Shown here piece after piece: positions 47,167 to 56,617 of a stretch of DNA of 64,000 nt. The stretch's first letter is position 1; each line of letters opens with the position of its first letter. The translations under genes were made by a program, and so were the position numbers. The notes beneath the pieces are model-generated. The model ran no database searches, was not told the DNA's origin, and saw only the letters and a program-made list of their open reading frames with translations. The stretch spans positions 1 to 64,000 of the forward strand of contig SUXJ01000012.1 of assembly GCA_015061005.1 (NCBI GenBank), in the 5' to 3' direction. This DNA comes from Bacteroidales bacterium (GTDB lineage: Bacteria; Bacteroidota; Bacteroidia; Bacteroidales; Muribaculaceae).

Positions 47167-48810
47167 TTATTTAACGGCGATTTTCTTATTTACACAGCCA
47201 TTGGTTGTTCTTACAGAGAGGATATACACCCCGGGAGAAGTAATACCAACATGATTGGTTTTGACTCTATAGAAATTCCCTTTAACATTCGAGGAACCAA
47301 CTAATCTTCCGGAAATGCTATATACGGAAACATGACTAATTACATCTTGCGAGCGCATAACAATGTCATCACCCAAAGGAACTATCCCGGGCACAATTAT
47401 TGACTCTCCTTTTTCAATTTGACTTATCGAAGCTTGCTGCTCCGATTTCCGTTGCCTATCTTTCCGCATTACTGCGTTTGCCGACTCCTCTTCCGTTGAT
47501 TTATAGACATAAACATCGCATGTTGAAACCGGGCTCTGCGAGGAATAGCTGCTAAAACTGATTTCGGTTACAGGATAGATGTAATTCTGCTCAATATGGG
47601 AATTAAACGAGAGTCTATTTGAAAGCCCAATAGTGTAATCGTCATTATACCCCACAACCCTTCCGGCGGCAGCTCCATGAATGAAAACCATTGGATCATC
47701 TGCCATTGCATTAGCGCCAATCACCTCAGTGCAGTAGGTAAAATCATCTGAAGGAATCGTACAATTGCCCCTAACATAACAAATCGGCACATCATCATAA
47801 TTATAGGTGCCGTTAATATTGACATCGGCAACACTTAGTTGATTCTGCCTATACGGCCGAAGACGAATTAAATAGTAGCCGCTCTTAGGTATAGGCACAT
47901 ATTTACATGCGCTATATAGATCACCATCTGCTTCTGAGGCACCTTGCCAATTCAGTCCTTGCATTTCTTCCGACGATGCAGCGTATTTAAGCATTTGAAT
48001 CGGTTTCAAACTTGGCAACTGTGTGGGTATTGAATCAAAATAGCCAAAGTTTGTCGCCGAATTTGATACATTGTTGTTAAACAAAAGGGGGCGAAGAAAC
48101 AACGGCCCGGGCTCAATTGGCTCCGCAATCAGCGTATCAGGCTCTATTTCACCCAAGATTGCTTCAAAAACTATATCCACGTAATGCGGTTCGGGACTGG
48201 AGGTTGTAATGCAGATTTCCTCACCTTTTTGACAATAAATAGATTTAAAAAAATTATATTGTAATGTTTTATTGAGCACCCTATATTGCAACTGAAAATC
48301 AGAGTCAACATCTTCAGTATCGGATAAAACAACTTCATCTCCGACTACTGCTCCGTAAAATGCAGAATCAAGATACTCGTTATAAACTTGCGGATTGCTG
48401 CCAAATTCAGATGATTCAAGTGACACACTAACGGACTCAACAGAAGGTAATTCCGGAAAAACGGTTGCCACGCTTATCGTATTTATCCCCTGATTAAGCG
48501 AAATCTGATCGTAATTATCCAAAACTGCAGATTGCCAATTTGGTTCAGAGGGCGTTATGTTGTCAATAAATTCTCCATTAACGAATACCTTAAATTGAGT
48601 GTATTCATCGTTGGCATAGCGAGCCGGCATAAGCCAGAAATCCACATAGTAATTATTTGCCTCCTCACATTCAACAACGAAATGTTTATAGGCAAATTCC
48701 CTATCAATACTTTCGTAGGTTTGACTCACAATAGGTGCTGATTGAGCATAAAGGCATGAGGCACCTTGCGCAAGGGCTAATATTAACCCTATGTAATTGT
48801 TAATTCTCAT
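47167..48810 (-). CDS. T9SS-exported protein of unknown function
   Basis: 547 aa. Signal peptide (MRINNYIGLILALAQGASCLYA), beta-rich body without a recognised domain apart from a jelly-roll-like C-terminal half (YYLIRLRPYRQNQLSVADVNING; SFSSYSSQSPVSTCDVYVY), then a type A sorting domain (VSVYSISGRLVG...GVYILSVRT...NKKIAVK). It lies 13 bp upstream of the S8 protease gene and 11 bp downstream of the DUF3244 gene. It may be a substrate, inhibitor or surface partner of the protease; sequence alone does not decide. Confidence 0.75.
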   Translation of the reverse strand: MRINNYIGLILALAQGASCLYAQSAPIVSQTYESIDREFAYKHFVVECEEANNYYVDFWLMPARYANDEYTQFKVFVNGEFIDNITPSEPNWQSAVLDNYDQISLNQGINTISVATVFPELPSVESVSVSLESSEFGSNPQVYNEYLDSAFYGAVVGDEVVLSDTEDVDSDFQLQYRVLNKTLQYNFFKSIYCQKGEEICITTSSPEPHYVDIVFEAILGEIEPDTLIAEPIEPGPLFLRPLLFNNNVSNSATNFGYFDSIPTQLPSLKPIQMLKYAASSEEMQGLNWQGASEADGDLYSACKYVPIPKSGYYLIRLRPYRQNQLSVADVNINGTYNYDDVPICYVRGNCTIPSDDFTYCTEVIGANAMADDPMVFIHGAAAGRVVGYNDDYTIGLSNRLSFNSHIEQNYIYPVTEISFSSYSSQSPVSTCDVYVYKSTEEESANAVMRKDRQRKSEQQASISQIEKGESIIVPGIVPLGDDIVMRSQDVISHVSVYSISGRLVGSSNVKGNFYRVKTNHVGITSPGVYILSVRTTNGCVNKKIAVK

Positions 48811-48821
48811 GGTGTTAACTA

Positions 48822-49205
48822 TTATTGATTATTGACGTGATACTCGCCGTAGTAAGTTTCGCCATTTGAAAGCGTACATGTCACATTAAAGTCACTTAAC
48901 TGACCAATGTATATCCCTTCACGTGCTTGACTTCCCAAAACAATTTCATTAAAAATCTCGAAACTGCTATCCGCGAGAACTTCAACTTGTAAACAATCGG
49001 AATCTTCATATAACAAATATAGAGTCGAGCCATCATAATAACCTTCAAACGTCGGCATTGGCGTTCGAGGGCGATTCTCCGGTTCAAGTTTTTTATTGGG
49101 ATCATCTAACCTATCAAAGCGAATGGTTGACATCACCGGTTGCGGTCTATCAGTAAAACCGCAAAACAAAAATACGATTGAGATAAAAAAGATTATTTTA
49201 CGCAT
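48822..49205 (-). CDS. Small DUF3244-like secreted protein
   Basis: 127 aa with signal peptide (MRKIIFFISIVFLFCGF) and one compact beta domain: GYYDGSTLYLLYEDSD, VEVLADSS, YIGQLSDFNVTCTLSNGETYYGEYHV. This fits DUF3244, a Bacteroides family of small exported beta-sandwich proteins resembling isolated sorting or Ig domains. It is the first gene of the DUF3244-T9SS-protease operon, driven from 49229-49261, and might inhibit or chaperone the protease, which is inference. Confidence 0.7.
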   Translation of the reverse strand: MRKIIFFISIVFLFCGFTDRPQPVMSTIRFDRLDDPNKKLEPENRPRTPMPTFEGYYDGSTLYLLYEDSDCLQVEVLADSSFEIFNEIVLGSQAREGIYIGQLSDFNVTCTLSNGETYYGEYHVNNQ

Positions 49206-49228
49206 ATTGATTAAAAAATTGGTTTCCG

Positions 49229-49261
49229 CAAATATACTACACTATTTCATGAAAATACAAA
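49229..49261 (-). promoter_or_regulatory. Promoter of the protease operon
   Basis: -7 box TATATTTG (49229-49236), 21-bp gap and TTTG (49258-49261) on the minus strand, about 24 nt before the DUF3244-like gene. Confidence 0.75.
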
Positions 49262-49350
49262 TTTCGCGCAAATTACAGTTAGCTGCTAATCATCTGAATA
49301 TTAGCGCATTACAAACCACTTTTACACCAAAAATATTACAGTCAAAAGCA

Positions 49351-49390
49351 GTCGAGCCTAAAGGCTGATTTATAGCACTTTAGACTCGAC
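49351..49390 (-). terminator. Terminator of the TPR regulator gene
   Basis: Stem GTCGAGTCTAAAG / CTTTAGGCTCGAC (one mismatch), 14-nt loop, then TGCTTTTG on the minus strand. It separates the regulator from the protease operon. Confidence 0.75.
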
Positions 49391-49410
49391 ACGGAAAATT
49401 AGCGATTTCT

Positions 49411-51096
49411 TTACGGCTCTAACTTTTTAAATATATTTAACAATTTTGCCTGAAATTCTTCGTCAAATCCCGCATTTTGCAACCGTTCTCTTATTCTAAA
49501 ACGGTGCACTGAGATATAATTTGAGGTCTGATTCGTTATGATCGAAATGATATTTACAGAAAATCCTGCGTAGAAATAGATTAAAATATCAAGATCAATA
49601 TCACGCAAAATTTTCAAATCTCTTATCCGCGCTATCAGGTTATCATAATGACGATTGATGCTCTGCTCAAGTAATTTTAATAGCTTCTTACCCGATAGTT
49701 CCTTGACCAACATTCTTATCTGCCCCGTAATCCTATCTTGCTCTACATCTGTATTGGCGTTCTTATAAAGTTCACTCAATATTATAAGTAACTCCAATCT
49801 GGCAGAAAGCATAGTATCTTCAGAATTTGTCTTAATCGAATTTTGAAGTGCCTCAACCTTGCAGTTTAGCGACTCGCGCTCAAAAGACGCATTTTCATAC
49901 TTTTCATAGAGACGACCATATTCTGCCTGCAATGCATATATTTGTTTCTCAAAAATTGCTTTCTTACGTGCTTTATTTTGAAACAAAATAACTGTAATCA
50001 GACAAAATATAAATATAATAAATAATGATACATATAGTGTGTTTCTGACAGATTCTCGCTTCTTATTGAGAGCATTCATATCTCTTTCATGAATATAATT
50101 TAACCCATCTGTATATGACTGCGGAACCATTGTCAGCTGGTAGAAAGTATTGCTCTCTTCCAGTTCTCGTTCATATAACTCCTCATATTTGATATAATCT
50201 TCATATCTCTTTTCCGCCTTTGCCAAACGGGCAGAAACCCAATTATAAGCTGTTATGTCCGAACCGACTTTGATCATACGCTCAGCATGATTCAACAAAA
50301 GGCGAGCCTGATCCAAGTCCCCTCCAGTCTCAATAATATTTCTGGCACGCTGACTGCACAACCACGAATCTTCATTGAGTGATGGATTTACCTTAAGCAC
50401 TGAATCCAATTTATTGTCATCGCGAGTAAAACAATAATACCAAGCACTAACACTTGATGAATATTTGGGATTGTCAATCGTTTCTATAATCTTTGCAGCC
50501 TCATCAAATAGCCTTGCGGTCAACAACGCATTAGCCAAATGAAACGATGCAAGCATGGCATTCGTGCTATCGTTCGCCAACAAGAACATTTTGCGCGCCT
50601 TATAGGCGTAATCGATTTCCGCCTGATTGGATTGTAACAGGCCGCTATTATAAAACATTATTGACGCAGCAAGTCCGGCAAATTTGTACTCGCCAAGTCG
50701 ATTAGCAAGTGTATCAGCCATCGCTGCATAACGCAGACTTTGCAGGTAGTTTTTGGCATTGTGAATTACTACTGATTTGTAGTAGGCGGCTTGCATCAGA
50801 CGGCGGTCATCGTCCGTATTGCGATAGTAATCAAACGCTATATTGATAAGCGAATCATCGGCAACATCGATATAGTTTTTATCGTAGGCTTGGCTCAATA
50901 AAAGGGCATGACGCGCACGCAGTTCGCCTTTCAGAGGGCGAGAGTCAATAGCATTCAGGAGCGTCAGCGCAGAATCGGGACTCTGATCCATCAACGACTC
51001 AGCCTGAGTGAGCTGCCGCTCGGCGATGCGAGACGTGCACCCCACCGCAGCCATAGCACACATTATAACAAAAACTATTCGACAAATCTGTATCAT
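49411..51096 (-). CDS. Membrane TPR regulator with cytoplasmic LuxR-type helix-turn-helix
   Basis: About 561 aa from the ATG at 51096. N-terminal hydrophobic segment with a lipobox-like AAVGC (Cys20), then TPR-like helical repeats (about 25-340) outside the cytoplasm, one membrane helix (about 353-372, TLYVSLFIIFIFCLITVILF), a coiled coil (ALQAEYGRLYEKYENASFE) and a C-terminal DNA-binding part (RDLKILRDIDLDILIYFYAG...SNYISVHRFRIRERL). This build is typical of Bacteroidetes one-protein sensor-regulators and would sense an extracytoplasmic cue and act directly on DNA. It lies directly upstream of, and in the same direction as, the DUF3244/T9SS/S8 operon, its likely target. That target is inference. 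Confidence 0.8.
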   Translation of the reverse strand: MIQICRIVFVIMCAMAAVGCTSRIAERQLTQAESLMDQSPDSALTLLNAIDSRPLKGELRARHALLLSQAYDKNYIDVADDSLINIAFDYYRNTDDDRRLMQAAYYKSVVIHNAKNYLQSLRYAAMADTLANRLGEYKFAGLAASIMFYNSGLLQSNQAEIDYAYKARKMFLLANDSTNAMLASFHLANALLTARLFDEAAKIIETIDNPKYSSSVSAWYYCFTRDDNKLDSVLKVNPSLNEDSWLCSQRARNIIETGGDLDQARLLLNHAERMIKVGSDITAYNWVSARLAKAEKRYEDYIKYEELYERELEESNTFYQLTMVPQSYTDGLNYIHERDMNALNKKRESVRNTLYVSLFIIFIFCLITVILFQNKARKKAIFEKQIYALQAEYGRLYEKYENASFERESLNCKVEALQNSIKTNSEDTMLSARLELLIILSELYKNANTDVEQDRITGQIRMLVKELSGKKLLKLLEQSINRHYDNLIARIRDLKILRDIDLDILIYFYAGFSVNIISIITNQTSNYISVHRFRIRERLQNAGFDEEFQAKLLNIFKKLEP

Positions 51097-51125
51097 AAAA
51101 ATTATTAGTAAAGAGCAGAAAAGAA

Positions 51126-51151
51126 AGAGCGGCACCCAAAGGCGCCGCCCT
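51126..51151 (-). terminator. Terminator of pfp
   Basis: Eleven-bp stem AGGGCGGCGCC / GGTGCCGCTCT with two G-U pairs, 4-nt loop TTTG and a TTCTTTTC tail. Confidence 0.8.
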
Positions 51152-51168
51152 ATTATCGGAAGAGGAAA

Positions 51169-52818
51169 TTACTTGTCGAGTTGCTCGTAGCGCAGAGTTG
51201 CGGTGCACTGGTCGCAAACTTCGCTCGGTCCGAAGTATTGGATAGGACCGGGGTAAACGTAGCAAGTGTCCTTGGCCCAAGTGGCACGCTTGGCGGCGAA
51301 ACGCTGGAAGGGAGTGCCGTTGAGGTCAACGAGGGCTTTTTGAATCACGGGCTTCATTTCGCCGTGGCGACGTTCCATGTTCATCATCATGGTGATGGGT
51401 ATTCCGCCGGCAACCCATTGCACGCTGGGAGCAACGAGATTGCGAACCGAGCTCATGTAGCCGGTAACGCCGGCGTTGATGAGCATAGCGGCGTTGTAGC
51501 CGAGAGCGTAGCAATAGTCGGCATCGAAGTTAGAGGGGTCGGCGCAACGACCTTCGTAGCCGAAGAAGTGATACTGAGTGGCAAATTTACCCTTAAAGCT
51601 GCCGCGAGCCTTCATTTCAGCGAGGCGCTTGCCAACCATTTCGCCCAGAAGCTTTTCAGTTTCAATGAGCGATACTTGCACGTTGCCGTGGGGGTCACGG
51701 TCAAGGCTGAGCTGGCGAGCCACTCCGGCGGGCAGAGCTTCATAGATTGCAGAGTTTGCTGCGCTGAGCTGACCGATAACCCAATTGCGCTGAGCTTCGT
51801 TGCCTTCAATAGCGGCAAATTCTTCGCCCTTGTTGGCAAGCAGGTCATTGAGTTCGGCAATGAGGTTCTTCATTGCGGGAATGAACTCAATGAGACCTTC
51901 GGGAATGAGGGCGGTTCCGAAGTTAAGGCCTTCGGCTGCACGAGCGGCAACAACGTCGGCAATGTAGTTAACGATGTCTTGCAGGGTTTGGTTCTTGGCT
52001 TCAACTTCTTCAGAGATAATGCAGATGTTGGGCTGAGTCTGAAGTGCGCACTCAAGGGCGATATGGCTTGCAGAGCGACCCATGAGTTTGATGAAGTGCC
52101 AATATTTCTTAGCGGAGTTGCAGTCACGCTGAATGTTGCCGATAACTTCAGAGTAAACCTTGGTTGCGGTGTCGAAGCCGAAAGAGGTTTCAATGAGTTC
52201 GTTTTTCAAGTCGCCGTCAATGGTCTTGGGGCAGCCGATTACTTGCACTCCGGCATTGATTGACTTGTAGTATTCGGCAAGAATGGCAGCGTTGGTGTTG
52301 GAGTCGTCACCGCCAATAATCACGAGGGCCTTGATGTTGAGTTTCTTGAGGATTTCAAGACCTTTGTCGAATTGTTCTTTCTTTTCGAGTTTGGTACGAC
52401 CGGAACCGATGATGTCGAAACCGCCTGTGTTGCGATATTCATCAATGATAGCGGAAGTCAACTCCATGTATTGATGGTCAACGAAACCACCGGGGCCCAT
52501 CAAGAAGCCATAAAGACGGCTTTCTTTGTTGATTTTCTTAATACCGTCGAAAATACCGCAAATCACGTTGTGACCGCCGGGGGCTTGACCGCCGGAGAGG
52601 ATTACGCCAACATTAACGGGGGCGCAAATCACCGGGTTGGTCTTTTCGAAAGTGAGTTCGGGCAAACCGTAAGTATTAGGGAACAAAGCCTTGATTTCTT
52701 CTTGGTTTGCTACGGAATTGGTGGGTTTACCCTCCTTGGCTACAACAGCACCGGTCAGCGCCAAGGGGAGCTTGGGCTGATAGGTTGCACGAGCTTGCTG
52801 CAATGCACTTTTCTTCAT
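51169..52818 (-). CDS. pfp: Pyrophosphate--fructose 6-phosphate 1-phosphotransferase
   Basis: Phosphorylates fructose-6-phosphate with PPi instead of ATP, reversibly, in glycolysis. 549 aa, the long PPi-PFK type. The PPi-selecting GGDD is at 169-172 ([10 protein letters not shown]), the catalytic PKTIDGDL at 197-204, and the substrate motif [10 protein letters not shown] follows. [14 protein letters not shown] opens the nucleotide/PPi fold. Single gene between its own promoter and terminator. Confidence 0.96.
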   Translation of the reverse strand: MKKSALQQARATYQPKLPLALTGAVVAKEGKPTNSVANQEEIKALFPNTYGLPELTFEKTNPVICAPVNVGVILSGGQAPGGHNVICGIFDGIKKINKESRLYGFLMGPGGFVDHQYMELTSAIIDEYRNTGGFDIIGSGRTKLEKKEQFDKGLEILKKLNIKALVIIGGDDSNTNAAILAEYYKSINAGVQVIGCPKTIDGDLKNELIETSFGFDTATKVYSEVIGNIQRDCNSAKKYWHFIKLMGRSASHIALECALQTQPNICIISEEVEAKNQTLQDIVNYIADVVAARAAEGLNFGTALIPEGLIEFIPAMKNLIAELNDLLANKGEEFAAIEGNEAQRNWVIGQLSAANSAIYEALPAGVARQLSLDRDPHGNVQVSLIETEKLLGEMVGKRLAEMKARGSFKGKFATQYHFFGYEGRCADPSNFDADYCYALGYNAAMLINAGVTGYMSSVRNLVAPSVQWVAGGIPITMMMNMERRHGEMKPVIQKALVDLNGTPFQRFAAKRATWAKDTCYVYPGPIQYFGPSEVCDQCTATLRYEQLDK

Positions 52819-52859
52819 GTTTTTATTCTATAAGTGATTAGTTTATACGTAATATGGCG

Positions 52860-52891
52860 CAAAGTTACGAATTTTTCTTTGCAGTCACAAA
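52860..52891 (-). promoter_or_regulatory. Promoter of pfp
   Basis: -7 box TAACTTTG (52860-52867), 20-bp gap and TTTG (52888-52891) on the minus strand. It is divergent from the ABC-F promoter. Confidence 0.8.
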
Positions 52892-52982
52892 AATAATTTC
52901 GCAGACTGAAAAAGGACACGTGATTTTATGAGAATTATATGATTTATAAGACTTATCCCTATCAGTTGTGACAATAATTTTG

Positions 52983-52990
52983 TACCTTTG
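52983..52990 (+). promoter_or_regulatory. -7 box of the ABC-F gene, nearly touching its start codon
   Basis: TACCTTTG ends nine bases before the ATG at 53000, leaving at most a few nucleotides of 5' UTR. No exact -33 TTTG at standard spacing. Confidence 0.6.
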
Positions 52991-52999
52991 CACTCAGTT

Positions 53000-54934
53000 A
53001 TGATTTCAATTCGCAACCTTTCCGTGGAATTCAGTGCAAAGACGCTGCTCAACGATGTCAGCTACGTCATAAATCGGCGTGACCGCATCGCTCTCGTCGG
53101 CAAAAACGGTGCCGGAAAATCCACGATGCTGAAAATCATAGCCGGACTTCAACGCCCCTCCTCAGGAAGCATCGACATCCCCTCGGGAGTAAGCATCGGT
53201 TATCTTCCGCAACACATGACTACGGAAGACTCTTGCTCAGTGATCGACGAAGCGCGCAAGGCATTCGGCCACATCAAAGAGATGCAGCAGCAACTGAACG
53301 CACTCAATGCAGAATTGGCTGAGCGCACGGATTATGACTCCGAAGCGTATGCCGAACTGATTGACCGAGTAACGACACTAACCGAGCGGCTGATGATGGA
53401 AGACGGCTCGGCAGGCGAAGCGGAGATTGAAAAAACGCTGATTGGACTTGGATTCAACCGAGAAGACTTTGACCGGCCTACTCAAGAATTCTCCGGAGGC
53501 TGGAGAATGCGCATAGAGTTGGCAAAAATATTGCTTCAACGCCCCGATGTGCTTTTACTTGACGAGCCCACAAACCACTTGGATATCGAATCTATTCAAT
53601 GGTTGGAAAACTTCTTGACAGCAAAAGCCGGGGCAGTTGTTTTGGTGAGCCATGACCGAGCATTTATTGACAATGTCACTAATCGCACCATAGAGATTTC
53701 GTTGGGCAGAATTTATGACTATAATGTGAATTACTCACACTACGTGGTGCTTCACCGAGAGCGTATCGAACAACAGATGCGCGCCTACCAAAACCAGCAG
53801 AAACAAATTGCCGACACCGAGGAATTCATTGAACGATTTCGTTACAAAGCAACAAAGGCCGTGCAGGTTCAAAGCCGCATGAAGCAGTTAGCAAAAATCG
53901 AGCGCATAGAAGTCGATGAAGTCGATACCTCACACCTTAATTTGCGATTCCCGCCGGCACCGCGCTCGGGAGACTACCCTATCATCGCTGAAGCCTTGAG
54001 CAAGAGTTATGACCGACATCAAGTATTCAGCGATGCAGCGTTTACGATCAAACGCGGTGAAAAGGTTGCTTTCGTAGGCAAAAACGGCGAAGGAAAATCC
54101 ACTTTGGTCAAGTGCATAATGAACGAAATCCCCTATGACGGCACTCTAAAAATAGGTCATAACGTAAAAATCGGATATTTCGCTCAAAATCAGGCACAAT
54201 TGCTCGATGAAAGCATCACGGTATTTGACACCATTGACCGGGTGGCAGTCGGAGACATTCGCACAAAAATTCGCGACATTCTGGGCGCATTCATGTTTGG
54301 CGGAGAAGCCTCCGACAAGAAAGTCAAAGTGCTCAGTGGCGGCGAAAAGACCCGATTGGCAATGATTCGTTTGCTCTTGGAACCGGTCAACCTGCTCATT
54401 CTCGACGAACCGACAAACCATCTTGACATGGCCACGAAAGACATACTCAAACAGGCCATCAAGGACTTTGACGGCACAGTGATTGTGGTGAGCCACGACC
54501 GCGAATTTCTCGACGGATTGATTGAGAAGGTATATGAATTCGGCGGAGGAAAGGTGCGCGAATGCTTGGGTGGCATTTATGAGTTTTTGGAGAAGAAAAA
54601 ACTATCCACGCTGCATGAACTTGAACGCTCCTCCACCGCTGCAGCGCCACCAAAACCAATGCCGGCGCCTGACAGTCCGCGCAAACTCACCTACGAAGAG
54701 AAAAAAGAGCGTGACCGCGCAATCAATCGAGCGGAAAAGCGAGTGAAAGAAGCCGAAGAGGAAATCACTCGCATAGAAGCCGACATTGCCGCCATAGAAG
54801 CGGCCTTGGCAAGCGGCGAGCAGCAAGACCCCGACATTTATGAACGCCATGCCGCCCTTGGCAAGCAATTGGACAATGCAATGAGCATTTGGGAACTTGC
54901 ATCAATGGAACTTGAAGAAATAAAATCAAAATAA
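53000..54934 (+). CDS. ABC-F family ATPase (Uup/EttA-like)
   Basis: 644 aa, two ABC domains in one chain and no membrane part: Walker A GKNGAGKST and GKNGEGKST, signatures FSGGWRMR and LSGGEKTRL, two DEPTNHLD Walker B boxes, an inter-domain linker (RMKQLAKIERIEVDE) and a charged C-terminal coiled coil (ERAKRVKEAEEE-like, last ~90 residues). ABC-F proteins act on ribosomes as translation factors; some confer antibiotic protection, which cannot be judged here. I use the ATG at 53000 rather than the TTG at 52988, which lies in the promoter box. First gene of the 53-63 kb plus-strand series. Confidence 0.93.
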   Translation: MISIRNLSVEFSAKTLLNDVSYVINRRDRIALVGKNGAGKSTMLKIIAGLQRPSSGSIDIPSGVSIGYLPQHMTTEDSCSVIDEARKAFGHIKEMQQQLNALNAELAERTDYDSEAYAELIDRVTTLTERLMMEDGSAGEAEIEKTLIGLGFNREDFDRPTQEFSGGWRMRIELAKILLQRPDVLLLDEPTNHLDIESIQWLENFLTAKAGAVVLVSHDRAFIDNVTNRTIEISLGRIYDYNVNYSHYVVLHRERIEQQMRAYQNQQKQIADTEEFIERFRYKATKAVQVQSRMKQLAKIERIEVDEVDTSHLNLRFPPAPRSGDYPIIAEALSKSYDRHQVFSDAAFTIKRGEKVAFVGKNGEGKSTLVKCIMNEIPYDGTLKIGHNVKIGYFAQNQAQLLDESITVFDTIDRVAVGDIRTKIRDILGAFMFGGEASDKKVKVLSGGEKTRLAMIRLLLEPVNLLILDEPTNHLDMATKDILKQAIKDFDGTVIVVSHDREFLDGLIEKVYEFGGGKVRECLGGIYEFLEKKKLSTLHELERSSTAAAPPKPMPAPDSPRKLTYEEKKERDRAINRAEKRVKEAEEEITRIEADIAAIEAALASGEQQDPDIYERHAALGKQLDNAMSIWELASMELEEIKSK

Positions 54935-54947
54935 ATAATTATCACAC

Positions 54948-56594
54948 ATGTTTGAAACGTTACTCGCGCCCGGCAACACAGGATTGGCATCAACACTGGT
55001 GCTCTATTCCTTTGTAATTGCAGCAGGCATCTACTTGGGCAAGTTGAAATTCGGAGGCGTCTCTTTAGGTGTTACCTTCGTTTTGTTCGTGGGCATCTTG
55101 ATGGGCCATTTCGGCTATACGGTAAATCCTGAAGTCTTGAAATTTATTCGCGAATTCGGCTTGATTTTATTTATCTTCGCTATTGGACTGCAAGTAGGTC
55201 CGGCATTTTTCTCGTCATTCAAAAAGGGCGGAGTGAGGCTCAACGTGCTTGCCGTGATAATGGTAGTGCTCAACGTTGGCATTGCAGTGGCAATATATCT
55301 CATCGGACAGGGTAGCATCTCCATCGAAGCCATCACGGGCGTAATGAGCGGTGCGGTCACCAACACTCCGGGACTTGCCGCCGCGCAGCAAGCCGCAAAT
55401 AATCCCGACGCTGCCGACACCATGGCCATGGGCTACGCCGCAGCATATCCACTCGGAGTGTGCGGCATAATTATATCAATTCTGATTTTGCGCAAAGTCT
55501 TCCGCATTGACCTAAAAAAAGAAGTGAAACAGCTTGAAGACGAAGCCGCTGAGGAGCAAAATGCACCCTCAGTGCTGAGTTTTGAAGTAACAAACAAGTT
55601 AGTCAACGGGCTTTCGCTCCGACAGCTTCACGACGTGATTCACTGTGACTTCGTCGTTTCGCGACTGCTAAACGCCTACAACGAAGTAATCATACCGACG
55701 TCGGAAACACTCATTCGCGTTGGCGACAAGGTTAAAGTAGTCATGTCGGCAAACGACGAAATGTCGTTCAGCGCACTCTTGGGACCCAAAATTGAAATGG
55801 AATGGGAAGAAACGCCTTCGGAAGTGGTCAGCCGCCGAATCTTGCTGACTCGACCGAAATACAATGGCGTCACACTCGGACAACTGCGCTTGCACAGCGG
55901 CTACCAGCTGAATGCCACTCGAGTAAACCGAAGCGGTGTTGACTTGCTGGCATCACCCGGTTTGAGACTGCAAATGGGCGACCGAATTACCGTCGTGGGA
56001 CACTTGAACGACATTTCACGCCTCTCCGACAAACTCGGCAACTCCATGAAACGACTCAACGAACCCAACCTGATCACGATTTTCCTCGGCATTCTGTTCG
56101 GCATTCTGCTTGGCTCCATCGACGTTGGCTTCGGAATGAAACTCGGACTCGCCGGAGGCCCCCTCGTAGTAGCCATTTTGCTGTCGCGCTTCGGCTATAA
56201 AGCAAAACTGATAACCTACACTTCCTCATCGGCGTCAATGCTGATGCGTGAACTCGGAATTTCCTTATTCTTAGCGTCAGTGGGTATTGCTGCCGGCAAG
56301 ACGTTTGCCCCGACGGTATTCAATATAACCGGAATGTGGTGGGTAATCTACGGTTTCATCATCACCGTGGTGCCACTGCTCATTGTCGGATTCATTGCTC
56401 GCAAAGTATATAAAATCAACTTTTTGCACATCATGGGTCTGCTTTCCGGAGGCTATACCGATCCTCCGGCCCTTGCCTATGCCTCAGGGTCAAGCCAAAG
56501 CGATGCACCAGCGGTTGCATACTCAACGGTCTATCCTCTGACCATGTTTTTGCGAGTAGTCGCAGCTCAAGTGCTAATCCTTGCATTTTTCTAA
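54948..56594 (+). CDS. AspT/YidE/YbjL-type transporter with two TrkA-C domains
   Basis: 548 aa. Two homologous membrane halves of about five helices each (GLASTLVLYSFVIAAGIYLGKL; later ITIFLGILFGILLGSIDVG) flank a cytoplasmic part with two TrkA-C (RCK_C) regulatory domains (about 205-275, 285-370). This is the AspT-YidE-YbjL duplication family; AspT exchanges aspartate for alanine, but the substrate of YidE-like members is unknown. It is 13 bp after the ABC-F gene. Confidence 0.88.
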   Translation: MFETLLAPGNTGLASTLVLYSFVIAAGIYLGKLKFGGVSLGVTFVLFVGILMGHFGYTVNPEVLKFIREFGLILFIFAIGLQVGPAFFSSFKKGGVRLNVLAVIMVVLNVGIAVAIYLIGQGSISIEAITGVMSGAVTNTPGLAAAQQAANNPDAADTMAMGYAAAYPLGVCGIIISILILRKVFRIDLKKEVKQLEDEAAEEQNAPSVLSFEVTNKLVNGLSLRQLHDVIHCDFVVSRLLNAYNEVIIPTSETLIRVGDKVKVVMSANDEMSFSALLGPKIEMEWEETPSEVVSRRILLTRPKYNGVTLGQLRLHSGYQLNATRVNRSGVDLLASPGLRLQMGDRITVVGHLNDISRLSDKLGNSMKRLNEPNLITIFLGILFGILLGSIDVGFGMKLGLAGGPLVVAILLSRFGYKAKLITYTSSSASMLMRELGISLFLASVGIAAGKTFAPTVFNITGMWWVIYGFIITVVPLLIVGFIARKVYKINFLHIMGLLSGGYTDPPALAYASGSSQSDAPAVAYSTVYPLTMFLRVVAAQVLILAFF

Positions 56595-56605
56595 AAAAGT
56601 TTTCG

Positions 56606-56613
56606 TAACTTTG
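56606..56613 (+). promoter_or_regulatory. -7 box immediately before the 56618 start codon
   Basis: TAACTTTG ends four bases before ATG 56618. TTG at 56581-56583 lies about 22 bp upstream. Transcription from it would give a leaderless message. Confidence 0.6.
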
Positions 56614-56617
56614 AGGA

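Noticed and set aside
51181-52263. 360-aa open frame opposite pfp
   Set aside because: Antisense to a complete PPi-PFK gene; composition is that of a codon-bias shadow.
52988-52999. TTG start for the ABC-F gene
   Set aside because: It falls inside the TACCTTTG box; ATG 53000 gives the usual start MISIRNLSVEF.
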